A stretch of 64,000 nucleotides of DNA from Nemertoderma westbladi (taxonomy: Eukaryota; Xenacoelomorpha; Nemertodermatida; Nemertodermatidae): the NCBI GenBank assembly GCA_032718475.1, contig JAUCBJ010008347.1:25000-88999 (forward strand), given 5' to 3'. A program made the position numbers and the translations under genes. A model generated the notes under the pieces. It saw only the letters and a list, made by a program, of their open reading frames with translations, was not told where the DNA came from and ran no database searches. Shown one piece after another: positions 38,061-48,878 of this stretch; position 1 is the stretch's first letter; every line of letters begins with the position of its first letter.

Positions 38061-38585
38061 TCAGGCTCGTAATAACTGCTGTTGGCCAGGGACCGCTAAG
38101 GGCAGTCCTTGTCCTTTAGACCTAGCGAGTTACCAAATCCACCTCTACAGGCAGCAGGAAGTTGGCTAGGCCTAATAGTAATCAGGCAAACCTGAATACT
38201 GCTTAACTTTGCCTCCCACCCCTGGCCCTTATATACATGAAATGAGTCCCGTTCATGAAATGAGCCCAATATTCGCCCATAAATCACCCCTAGTCCATTG
38301 AATGTGCCCAAAACCCATGTTCCCGCACCCAGTAGTGATATCGGAATATTCTTTTTAAATAAATCCAAAAAATATTCAACTCGCGTTAGGAAAAGTTGAA
38401 ATACCGCGAACAGTCCCCCCCAATGACCTTCGTGAGGTCTATCGGTAGATCGAGTTTGCATAGGTCATTTCCCATATAAAAAACCCAAAATTTTAATATT
38501 GCATAGTCTTGATTAATTTGGCCTAGAGTTAATATATGTAAAAAATAAATGTTCGATATAAATGTTCCTGGAATATCCTGGTCCT

Positions 38586-41186
38586 CTATTTCTTGCTCTG
38601 AAACGCCTTTCTCCTCTTCGCCCGTCGACTCTCGTCGATAGCCAGTGCTGGTAGGGGAGCATCAACATCCATCGTGAGCAACGTTTCGGCTTGTCTCCTG
38701 GCGGCTCTTCCTTTCGATGGTAGCGGGATCATATCGGTTCGTCTTTCTAACTCGGTGTTGCGCACCACTAGGAACCACTTTCCGTCACCGAACCCTTCCT
38801 TATATGAATATAAACGCCTAAGGATCTCGAATGGGCCGAATAATCCAGCGCTTAGCAACAGATCCACGTAATGGAAAGGTAACGTCGCTGTCGTATGGAG
38901 GCGTTCCGGGAAGGAAAAATACCCGCACACCATTTCCTGCGCGATATTCCAAGCGTTTCTCCGTACTTTGGTCTTTATGTGGCATTTGCGTAGGTTTCGA
39001 ACATAACCAAATTTCCCATAGCGGTAACGTCCTTCGTGGGACACTTTATATTGCAGCGGGGGCTAGCGGAATGTCCACGGAAACCGCAAGTTGTGCAGAG
39101 GTTATAGAGGGTTGGACAAACTGAAACATCGTGTCCCGATGTCGCACAGTAGGGACAATACAGTATCCCGAGGAGCTGGAGGCACGAATCGGTTACTCGA
39201 TTTCTTCTACCGCGTGGGCACTGCTCTGAACCGCAGTCTGCGCATATCTCTAACTGCATCTCCCGACTGAAGAATATCGGAATCGGGACGCCAACGTAAT
39301 ACTCGAGTCGTCGGTTGCTTTTTTGAATATTCGCTGTGGCCGGTAGCCCGCGAAAAGCTGGGCTTTGCGTAGTATGTTCTCGTTCCAATAACCTTCTTTA
39401 TGTCCTGCTGGTCTCATCTCGGATGACCGTTTCTGGCGGTGGATCCATTCGGTCTGCTCGGCGTACCATCGGGTAAGTCGCATAGGATCCTGTGGAATGG
39501 AGGGGGTAGTTGCCACCGCTGGTTGGCGAAGAGGTGCCGGGGTTTTCGATGGAGGGATTCCGAGGAGATCTTCGGGAGTCGGCGCAGCGCTGGGACCCTT
39601 TTCGACCAGTATCGCTGAGCGGGTCCGTTGGGTGCTGGTACTCGGAATCTCCGAAGACCAGTTTTCGCCACACGGGAAAGGATATGGGGATAGCCTTTGG
39701 CATATGTCGCCGAAGTCATTCAATGCGAAGGTAGTGACTAACTCCCTCGCGGGGCTACCAGAGCCAAGTGGGGTGGAAACACCTGCTTCTGTCGCAGGTT
39801 CGGCCGAGGCAACCCGTTTGGCGGCTGGTTCGTACGCGGCTTCCGGCTCGAGTTGTCGCTTTGGGGTGGACAGTAGAACACCTTCCTGTAGCCATAATTC
39901 TTCCCCGTCTGAGGAAATCAGTGGTTCCTCTGCACCGAGGAGATCGGTAATCGTAGGGATGTCGAACGGCCCATTCTCGTCCCAGGAATCCATGACAGTG
40001 AGCGTTTTTGTCTCTCCCGGTGTAATATTCTCGACTGCTTTGAAGGCGTGGCCGATAACTTCATTCCACTCATAGTCGATAAAGGAACGATGAACCGCTG
40101 TAATGAGGTTATCGAGAGTTTTACATATGAACTTAGCGACTGTGTAGGACTCCATAACAACGTAGATGTAGTTCCGTCGATCCGGATTCTCCCACTTGTG
40201 GTGTATCATCCACTTTCTTTCAACGTCCTTCCAGCGACTCTCTCGCTCGCTCTTTATTTCTAATCCCGGGTATCCACCATATATCTTATTATAGTCCTGG
40301 AATTTCTGGGGTTTAAAGTCTATGCCGCCCTTTAGTACTGCGAGGTAGCCAATACCGGATTTCGTCTGTCTCACCTCTAGGAATCCTCGCATGAATTCGG
40401 CGGATCGTAACCAGGCTAATAGTGTCTGGGTGTCGACGCAATGACTAATGGTGTTGAGATCGTCTCGACGGTCTCTTCCAAAAGGAGCGTTCGCGTAGTC
40501 GTTTCAGACGTCTGCCTTTATATCCGACCCGATTTTAATGATGTCGAAGTCGAATAGGATCTTTTGGATCTCGGGTGGTAGTAGCCAGATCGCTCCAGCT
40601 GTCCGTACCTCCTGTCTGGGTGTCGGAAATATTCGACACACCAACACCAAACCGTCCAGGGTTCCGAGGACGACGACCAAGGATCGACCGTATTCTTTCG
40701 TCCCGTACTTCTCCTGGTAGTCATCGCAATTCTGGATAACTGATATACGTTCCTCTCGTAGCGTTGCCGTACATTCCGCTAGGTTTCCCCAGTGGGCGAG
40801 GTACGTACTCTTGTCGTCGACGAAACTTTGACATCACGCCAACGTAATCGCTTTCGAGGTGGGAGTCGCGTTTCCTTCGTTGTCGTATATCAAACATCGG
40901 GATTTGTAGACGCTTTGCCGGAACGTTTCCCAGTACGACAACTCATCCTCTCCGGTTGCCTTTGCGTTCTGAGTTCTTTTCAGTCTCTCGTACTAGCATC
41001 GGACAACCGGAGCGCTCATAGATTCCGGGAATCCGGTCCCTCTCACCCAGAGAATTTGACGACTCGCACATTCTCATTTATCAGGGCGCTCCAATTTGTA
41101 TCAAAGTTAGGGGATCCAGGTTGTGGAAATTCCAGTAAATCTATCGTATTACGTAATTCGCCGATAATTTGGCGATTGGGGTCCAT
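38586..41186 (-). pseudogene. Gene 2: DEDDy exonuclease-like protein with CCHC zinc knuckles (frame-broken)
   Basis: A Met at 41186 opens a protein-like sequence that runs to a stop at 38586 through about six frame breaks (near 41045, 40950, 40830, 40505, 39370 and 39010). The longest piece is 380 codons (39250-40392). Exonuclease motif I is YDNEG (Asp at 40882-40884). Motif II is IKIGSDIKADV (Asp at 40510-40512), followed by VDTQTLLAWL. Motif III is YVVMES, with Glu at 40150-40152 where DEDDy enzymes have Asp. After a Pro/Ser-rich linker come CADC, a clean CCHC knuckle (CPYCATSGHDVSVC) and a near-CCHC (CTTCGFRGHSASPRC), then about 140 residues without a known motif. The family cleaves nucleotides from RNA or DNA 3' ends; activity here is unlikely. 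It could be a decayed host gene (EXD or Egalitarian-like) or part of a mobile element, since CCHC knuckles are Gag-like. The motif match is strong, the family name open. Confidence 0.66.
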
Positions 41187-41239
41187 ATTTACAATTATGT
41201 CTGTTGCGAATTTATATCAGTTAATTATAAATCCAGAAA

Positions 41240-41780
41240 GTCTGATACTATAGTGACTGCAGAATAATTCAGTTTATTTGTAATTCAGTTTATTAAATAA
41301 CATTGCTATATATGCATCTACCATCTTATTGCTAATACATTCAGCATTTACAGTTACTATAGCTATACATTAATATCCAACCAGTTTTGACTTTTTATGT
41401 CCTCTTCTTTTTTCCAATTCTTTTCTTTCTACATTTTATACATTTTTTTGTCTTTTTTCATTTCTCATTATTATTTCATTTCACATTTCATTTATTTCAT
41501 CACATTTCATCATTTATTTCCACCATTTCATCATATTTATCATCATTATTACTAATTTCACATTTCATTATTTCTTTCCACATTTCATCATTGGGGTTAT
41601 AGCCCCCCGGCTATCATCATTTATTTCACATTTATTACACATTTCATTTATTCCCATATCATCATTGGGGTTATAGCCCCCTGGCTATCATCATTTGTTA
41701 TAAGCGCAGCACCAGGGTGTGCATCATCACATTTTCATCATCATACGCGTCATCATTCAGTTTATAGTAAGGTTGTCTGT
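41240..41780. repeat. Pyrimidine-rich low-complexity DNA with a 74-bp-spaced repeat
   Basis: Runs of ttcatttcatcatttatttc-like sequence. An element atcattggggttatagcccc followed by c(c/t)ggctatcatcat occurs at 41587 and 41661. No gene is seen. Confidence 0.75.
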
Positions 41781-41789
41781 TTCTTTTCA

Positions 41790-42275
41790 TCATTTCCAAC
41801 TACATTCAACCATCTTCTTTGGGAAATTTTCGTTGTGGAAGGGGTGTTACGCGGCAATCTGGGATCTACAGCTGGGCTAGTTACACCGCCTACGCCCCAA
41901 ACTGCACACGTGACGGACAATGAAGATGCTGGAAGTGAAGTCACGTGGAATGCACCAGGGACCCACCAGAATAACACTCACAACAACATAAAGCTCAGCC
42001 GACGAAGTCATGTGGGATGGGGTTACGCAACATTCTGGGATCTACAGCTGGACTAGTTACACCGCCTACGCCCCAAAATCCACGCAACGATCCCACCAGA
42101 ATAACGCGACTGAGAAACATAAAACCTCTATCGACGAAGTCATGTGGATGCACCATGGACCCACCAGAATAACGGGATAGAGGGGGTGTTGCGCGGCAAT
42201 CCGGGATCTACAGCTGGACTAGTTACACCGCCTACGCCCCGAACTGCGCACGCAACGGACAACACAACATAATAC
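41790..42275. repeat. About 170-bp tandem repeat, three partial copies
   Basis: The segment gg(g)gtgttacgcggcaatctg, followed by gatctacagctg, ctagttacaccgcctacgcc and ccaccagaataac, is present near 41841, 42018 and 42183 (spacings about 177 and 165). The copies differ by small indels. It lies just downstream of BEL-C integrase and could be part of its LTR. No gene is seen. Confidence 0.8.
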
Positions 42276-42534
42276 AATGGATACAATGAATTCCACTTCA
42301 AATTTTTACCATTTCCAATAATCCAATGTCGTTGGTCCCGATGACCAAAATCAGGGTAAACAATACATAAACAACCCTGCGTCAGTCGAAACATCTGCAG
42401 GGTGACGCTGGACTCCACATAACACACGAGGAAACACAAATACCATTGCGTGGTTACAGTTGGTTTAAGGGGGGTCCATAATTCATTGTCGATAAATCAC
42501 AGTTTAAAGAGTTTGTCAACAGGATGAGAAGGGT

Positions 42535-44070
42535 TTAAACGGGTTTAGCATTGTCACCAATGTCTGCAGCAGGATCCGGAGTAGGGAACTTATCACCTCT
42601 CGTAGAGTCACCGCTGTCATTGCCTTCAAGAAGGCACAGCCTCTGGATAGGGCGTTGGTAGTGGCCCTTTGCTGTTCGTATCGTCACAGTCTTCGCAAGT
42701 CCGTCTTTACTCGGGTTTATTGCCACGACTCGCGCCACAGGCCAGTGGACGCGGTCTTTGAGATCTTCCTTCACTAGCACCATGTCGCCAACTGCGACAT
42801 TCCTGTGGGTGTTGTTCCACTTCCTCCTGGTCCGGAGGGTTATGAGATACTCTTGTGCCCATATTCTCCACCAATGCGCTGCCAACGCTTGGGCCTTCTT
42901 CCAATTAGTATGTCTCGCGATATTATTGGGATCCGGAAACATCATCTCTGGAAGAATATGGGTTTTGGGTCTTCCGAGTAGATGGTTAGGAGTGAGGGGC
43001 TCCAGATCTGTGGGGTCGTCGCGGATAGGGATGATGGGCCGGTTGTTTAGGGTAGCCGTGATCTCGCTGAATGTTGTGCGGAGGGTGTTGTGGGTTACCC
43101 GGGTGTCTCCTAATGCGACGCGCATGGATCGTTTTACCAAGTCGATGAGCTTCTCCCATACCCCGCTCGTATGGGGTGCTAAGGGTGTTTGGAAGTGCCA
43201 CTGTATATGGTGTTCCCTCCAGACTTGGGATGCGGTGTCCTCGGTAAACCATCCCTCGATCGCCTCTCTAAGTTCTCTTTCTCCTCCCACAAAGTTTGTA
43301 CCATTATCGGAGTACATATGACGACATGTTACATTGTTCGCCACGAACCGACGCAGGGCGTTGATGAATGCGTGTTGCGTAAGGTTCACCACAATGTCTA
43401 GGTAGATTGACCTAGACCTAAGGCAGGTAAAGATGGCTCCCCAGCATTTGATGTTGGATCGTCGCTCGATGACCGTGAATGGTCCGAAACAGTCTGCTCC
43501 GGTTACATAGAACGGTGGGGAATCGGACTGTAGACGTGTGGCTGGTAAGTCGGCCATCCTTTGTGTGAGTGGTGGCGCTAGATATCTTCTGCAGGGAAAA
43601 CAACGTTTTAGCACTTTCCGGATCAGTGCCTGGATGTGGGTGATCCAATATCTTTGCCGTATATTAGCTATAATCCAGTTCTGTCCCGCGTGATGGTTTT
43701 CCTCGTGACACTGTTGGATTAATAGCTTGGCTAGTGTTGACGTTCCGGGCAGAAGCGCTGGGTATTTGACCTTGTATTCAACCGGGGCGTTTGCCATCCG
43801 TGTATTCAGTCGAATCAGTCCGTCCTCTCCCATCATTGGTCTCAATTGGTAGACTGGACTGTCCGGTTTCAAGGTCTTGCCCGCACTGAGTTGTTCCCAC
43901 TCATCGGGGAAACTTTCTCTCTGGACATATCTAACAATACACTTCTCCGCGATAATGAGTTCTTGTATACTTCGTTGAACTATCGGTAGGTTGTCTTTCC
44001 ACCGTAGGAAGTTGCGAAGGGTTATGACGTGGTGGATGAGACGTCTCATTGATGAAGTTCGCTCGATCAA
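42535..44070 (-). CDS. BEL-C integrase region of pol
   Basis: An open frame of 511 codons with no internal stop. Residues about 1-45 match the BEL linker before integrase. Then come the H2C2 zinc domain (HEENHHAG, CFPC; about 135-175), the rve core with first Asp in TGADCFGPF, second in YSDNGTNFVGG and Glu in GVWEKLIDL, and a DUF5641-like end (VGDMVLVKED; KTVTIRT). BEL-C is related to but clearly different from BEL-A and BEL-B. RT and RNase H are missing upstream, so this is a remnant of an internally deleted element. The first Met at 44070 is not the native start. Confidence 0.88.
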   Translation of the reverse strand: MIERTSSMRRLIHHVITLRNFLRWKDNLPIVQRSIQELIIAEKCIVRYVQRESFPDEWEQLSAGKTLKPDSPVYQLRPMMGEDGLIRLNTRMANAPVEYKVKYPALLPGTSTLAKLLIQQCHEENHHAGQNWIIANIRQRYWITHIQALIRKVLKRCFPCRRYLAPPLTQRMADLPATRLQSDSPPFYVTGADCFGPFTVIERRSNIKCWGAIFTCLRSRSIYLDIVVNLTQHAFINALRRFVANNVTCRHMYSDNGTNFVGGERELREAIEGWFTEDTASQVWREHHIQWHFQTPLAPHTSGVWEKLIDLVKRSMRVALGDTRVTHNTLRTTFSEITATLNNRPIIPIRDDPTDLEPLTPNHLLGRPKTHILPEMMFPDPNNIARHTNWKKAQALAAHWWRIWAQEYLITLRTRRKWNNTHRNVAVGDMVLVKEDLKDRVHWPVARVVAINPSKDGLAKTVTIRTAKGHYQRPIQRLCLLEGNDSGDSTRGDKFPTPDPAADIGDNAKPV

Positions 44071-44655
44071 TAGTTGTAAAGAGGCCGCTGGTTGCTTGAT
44101 AGCGTAAAAGCTGCTTTATAGATCGGGCGACGTCTCCGGTGGGTATGTGTAATTCCGGTGTGTCGAGTCCGATCAATAGGGTGATGCGGTTCACGTCCAA
44201 CGGTGGACACCTTAGGTCTACATCTTCCCGGTCTAACTGTATGAGAGGGGCGTATTCGGCTGATTGTCGGAACCGCACTCGGAGATCGGTGTGTACCAAG
44301 GCGTTCTTGATTGTCTACGTTGCTTGGCCTGGTGTTTGGCCTCTAGTCTACGTTGTTCGGCCTGGTGTTCGGCCTCTCATTCACGTTGTTCGGCCTCTCG
44401 TCTACGTTGTTTGGCCTGTTGTACGGCCTCTCGTTTGCGTTGTTCGGCCTCTTGTCTACGTTGTTCGGCCTGTTGTTCGGCCTCTCGTTTACGTTGTTCG
44501 GCCTGTTGTTTGGCCTCTCGTTTTTGCATTTCGGTTGCTAATACATCTTGCTCGACTCGCAGTTGAACATATTCATCTTCCATCCGAGCCTTGAGGGCCA
44601 ATGCCCTCTGTTCTCGTATGTCCGATGGAGGTTCGTTGTACTTTAGTAATGCCGC
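43931..44655 (-). pseudogene. BEL-C remnant: coiled coil fused to a protease fragment
   Basis: On the minus strand a charged repeat coil (units like KREAEQQAEQRR, about 44305-44560, with one in-frame stop near 44379) runs straight into a DUF1758-like tail with LLIGLDTPELHIPTGDV (44299-44130). That in turn meets the RNase H-integrase linker near 44100. Two large internal deletions are implied: gag to protease, and protease to linker. BEL-B has a similar coil near the start of gag, so the coil probably belongs to BEL-C gag, but it could be the end of a chimera with gene 1. No LTR lies between it and gene 1. Confidence 0.68.
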
Positions 44656-47230
44656 TGGGTGTATTGGCATACATAGTGCGGAAGAAACCTCGGCCTTCTG
44701 CCCAGGGAGCAATCAGCTGAGTATCGACGAAAGGATATGGAATGTTCTCCATGTTCCGAAAGTCGTTTTGGAGATCTCCATAAACAGCTGAGCCGATTTT
44801 AAGGATTCTTTCGTTAAACAACATCTTGAGCACGGGCTGGGGTAACATCGATCCATCGATACCCATGGCCGGTTTGCGCTCGGTGTCGGTGATGTAATGC
44901 TGCGCGAGTTCGAATTGTCCATGTTGGAGCTTCTTTTGTATCTCGGTAAGGGTCTCAAAAGAATAATCAATCACATCGGAACACGCTCGAGTAAATACGT
45001 GGGTAGAACCAGCTAGTCCTCGTATATGTATCATGCGCGTAGTTCCCAGTTCTCCAACCGGAACGCTACCTTCGTTATCGTAAGTGACAACTCCATACAT
45101 CTCGATAACGTTAAGAGTCTCATTCCACTCTTTAGTGGCGTTTTCTAGAGTCATTCCCACTGGATGCCACAAAGTGGCGCATTCACTAGCATTAGGTAGA
45201 TCTCTATACTTCAAATACTGTGTAGTATATGTTTCTACATCTCCATATCGTTGTATTCTTTCTTCCTCGAATAACACGTCGAGATTCCAGTGGACTAATG
45301 GAGTTTTGATAAATCCATCAAGATTATACGGAGGTATTGTATCTTTCTCTATTCTGGAAACATTATAGGCTTTTCGAAATGAGTTTACTTTAACTAACTG
45401 ATCCAGATGTTTCTGCAGTTGTTTGAGTTCGACAAGATCGAGAGGATTTATTAGTGGTAGAAACCTCAGACTATGTGTAGGATCTTCCGGTTTTACCATG
45501 TAATATTGCGTTAGATTGACATAATAAGGGTGATCTTTGATCCCATAAAACGAGTTCGGTAAAGGTCTAGCGCGTATGTTAACCTCGTGCACCATACGAC
45601 GGACAAGATCCGCTCTATTGTCCGGAGGTTCAACGAGTATACCATCGACACGAGCGGCCTCAATTGGCGGACGTTGCAACATGGGAGCGTCAGCGATAAG
45701 ATCTCGAGATCTTAGGTTGATATCAACCGGTTGAGGCTGTGCCGTGGCGAAGAGTTTGTCTCCAAAATGGGGAACCATCGAAGGATGGATGATGGTTTTA
45801 GAATAGAGATCCGTCATAAGGATTTGAGCTTCTGGCTGGGCTAAAGCTGCTTCTTCTCTCTCATCCATTTCTATGTGTTTCTCCTCGAGCTGATTTTCCT
45901 CCGCTTGTTGTTGTAAACGCTCGTCTAGGAACTCTTGTAGAGAATAGGTTCGTCCACGTTCGATGTCTTCCTCGAGGTTCTGGATTTCTCTATCGAACTG
46001 GGGTAAAGCTAATTCTTTCACCGCTTGGACTTGTTGCTGCAATTTGCGTTTCTCTAAACAATCGTAAGTTCCTTTTCTGATCTTCTGCCTAATAGCGTCT
46101 AACGCGTTTCGTACAACGCTCTCTTCGACTTCGGTAACGGGTTGTATCGGAGTTAAACCTGGACGGTTGTACGGATTAAACGGCGATATTAGATGACCGC
46201 GTCCTAATCCGGCTAGGTAGGGTTGGCGAATATCTAGCGAGCCCACTACCGGAGTGCCACCGATTAATTGTTCGGGTAACACAAGATCTTTAAATAGTGA
46301 GTACAGTTCAGGGGGATCCGTTATACTATTAGGATCAAGCGTTTGAGGTCTCACTGAGGAACGAGGAGGTCTGACCGAGTATTCCGGAACTCTGATCATT
46401 GGTTTATTTAAGGATCTTTTGAGTCGAGCGAGCGTAGGTGATATGTCGAACAGGTTTCGCTCGAAACTCCCATAAGTATATCGTGTAAAACTGTGTTTAG
46501 CGGAACGTCTCCGCGGATGTTTATGTCTTTCCGTTTGCTGATTGGGTCTAGGGCATTCGTCGCAATAATACCAAAGCCGCATGTCCTGCAGGGGAAACAC
46601 GAGTGATCGTTCTCCAGTTTTACAATATTCCTCCATCTGTTCGAAGCTATCTGGGACAACAGGTAGCAGTCGATCGGCGGTAAGATACATCATAGTGAAA
46701 TAGAGCCGTTTGAGTTCTATCATAGGGTCATGATGTATACCTTGAGGATATCGAGTTTCTAGATTTTGTTGACTGGCAATATTGAGATATGTTTCTCTCA
46801 GGAATTCCAGATAATCGTTGAAGTCGCTGCGTTTATCCGGCTCTTCAACGTCTTCTCTTTCGAGTCGGTTCCGAATAGAATTCTCATGTTCTATTCTTGG
46901 TTTATCGTTCCGACTCCGCTGGGTATGGTATTTAAATAAAACCATTTCCCTTTCGGTGTCTTCATCGTCCATATTGTGTAAATCGATAGGATGGCCGGTA
47001 GTTAAGAAATCCATATACGTACCATTACGATGTGTATAGCGAGCGATGAATTTTCTATAGTTCAATTCACGCGTAAGTTGCTCTTGGGGCATTGGCGGTT
47101 CGATATAACGACCATCGTCCTCCGTAGTAGTTGGACTAGCGTCGCCGCGTATCAAGCTATCAACAAATGCTTGTAAAGGTAGAGTATATCGCTCCCTAAT
47201 ACCAAGATCATCTTCTATCATCTCAGTCAT
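44573..47230 (-). pseudogene. Gene 1: large protein with truncated DEDDy exonuclease-like domain
   Basis: An uninterrupted frame of 885 codons starts at Met 47230, just left of a stop-rich 5' flank. Residues 1-600 show no family I know: a possible CxxC...HxH cluster near residue 225 (YYCDEC...RHKH) and a Gln/Glu-rich coil near 390-470. From about 700 it carries exonuclease motif I (YDNEG, Asp718 and Glu720; plus 45077-45079) and motif II (LKIGSAVYGDL, Asp819) followed by VDTQLIAPW. This matches gene 2 (motifs IKIGSDIKADV and VDTQTLLAW), so the two are paralogues. Motif III and any zinc knuckles are absent, because similarity stops near 44655, where BEL-C coil sequence begins. The last 25 or so codons are a frame into that junk. 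GC content is above the flanks. It is probably a truncated gene whose function is unknown. Confidence 0.68.
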
Positions 47231-48855
47231 AGCTGCTATATGAGTTTATTAATATTATAATGAGTTTATAATTAGGCTAGCGGGCGTCGCTGCCTACCCC
47301 TCTCGGCCCCCGGACAGTGCAAGATCCTCAGCGCCGATGTACCGTTGTTGCTGTGTTTTTCGCCAACGTAGTAGCTACACAACGACAACGATAACCGGCA
47401 CAAGTCACTCCACTGTCTGTCCCAAAGGCTTAGATTTACTTCAGGTTCTTATGGCAGAGTTAGGGCTACTTTTACAATTGCGACTCGCTACTGTAAACAC
47501 ACTTTAGTAGTAACTATCACCTATAAATGCACAAATTCCACAAAACTGTCACAAATTGTACACATTCGGGCCATTTGTCCGTTAGTCAGTGCCTTCCAGA
47601 ATGCCACGTTATTATTATGTATCCTTGGATACTAGCAGTGTGCTATTTATTCCCTATGCTATTCAATGGGGCAAGCTTTCTATTGTTCTTTTAACTCGCT
47701 TCTAATTCTAGCGTGGTTGTTGCTATGGTGACATTATGGAAAGCTAGCAGTAGAATTAGGGTAATTCTCATGCATACAGATATGGAATGCTATTTAATAG
47801 TAATTCTTTAATTGTCAATATCCCCTTTATACATGATTTTATAAATTTTATCGGCTATTGACTATATATTGGAGATTCTCGCACACTAATATACTTAATA
47901 GGGTGAATCTCCGCTCCCATGATCTATTAATTAATGGAATTTTGGGAATGTTATAAATTGTATAAAATGACAATTTATCAAATTCATTAAATGAGATGAA
48001 TTAGAATTTATTCCCGTAAAATTTTATTATTTAATATTAAAATAGACACAATTTTATTCCAGAACATGTCTGGGGACTGGGATCCTTGATTCTAGGAAAT
48101 TTGTCTTTTTAAGAGTATCGGTAAGTGCTAAGATATCTTAATCGACTAGAATTTTAAAGGATCTAAAATTTGACAGATTCTATAAATATTAATAGTTAAT
48201 ATTTAAGATGGGCACCGGTTTATTCCAGAACTTGTCTGGGGACGTTAACCACTGATTCTAGAATTTTGTCTTTCAAGCATATCGGTGGGTGCCGCGATAT
48301 CTTAATCGACTAGAATTACAGATGGTCAAAGGGTTTAACAGATTTATTTTGCGTTTTACGCTACTGTTAAAGGGACATCACGCTACTATATGTATTATTT
48401 AATATACGGTATGAGAGCAATATCGCAAGAAGCAATGTCAGTGAGAAGAGGCAAGTCGTTTCCAAGGTCTACCCAGAGCTTGGTTTAGCCGAGACACGAG
48501 GATCTGAATTTTGCATTCCTAATACTCTACTTACCAATAATACTTGAATATAGTAGGAGCTTTATTGTACTTTAATAAGTACGGATATTTCATCTTACTG
48601 TAGTCACGTATTTATAATGTAATATATATAATATTACAGTAAGGAAAGAGAAAAAGAATTATTTCTCGCCGTCACACTAAATATATAATATATAAGTAAG
48701 TAAGTAATAAACACTAATATATATTGCACTAATCTACTAAATAATCGCTAAAATAACATTCTACTAAATAAAATTAAATAAAACGATTATAATAAAATTA
48801 CATAATAATACATACATAAATATAAAATAATAAGAACAAATATAAAATAATATAG
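47231..48855. other. Non-coding DNA between gene 1 and BEL-B
   Basis: The first 200 bases are GC-richer (47270-47420) and could be the promoter or 5' UTR of gene 1. The rest is AT-rich. From 48600 to 48855 it is almost all A/T and probably belongs to the BEL-B 3' LTR, which on the minus strand would start TGTGACTA at about 48860 after a purine-rich ggagtgggtg. I found no matching copy to the right of 60414, so that LTR pair is unconfirmed. Confidence 0.5.
48030..48326. repeat. 166-bp tandem duplication
   Basis: A stretch with ttattccagaac(a/t)tgtctggg, gattctag(g)aa, ttgtctt and gatatcttaatcgactagaa occurs from 48054 and again from 48220. The copies are about 80 percent alike. It may lie in the BEL-B LTR. 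Confidence 0.8.
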
Positions 48856-48878
48856 TCACACACCCACTCCAGACGCTG

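Noticed and set aside
38096-38461. 121-codon minus-strand ORF
   Set aside because: No motif. It overlaps the end of the GC-richer repeat zone and is probably LTR-like or chance.
44264-44594. Plus-strand Leu/Cys/Val-rich ORFs
   Set aside because: Antisense of the minus-strand KREAEQQ coil repeat.
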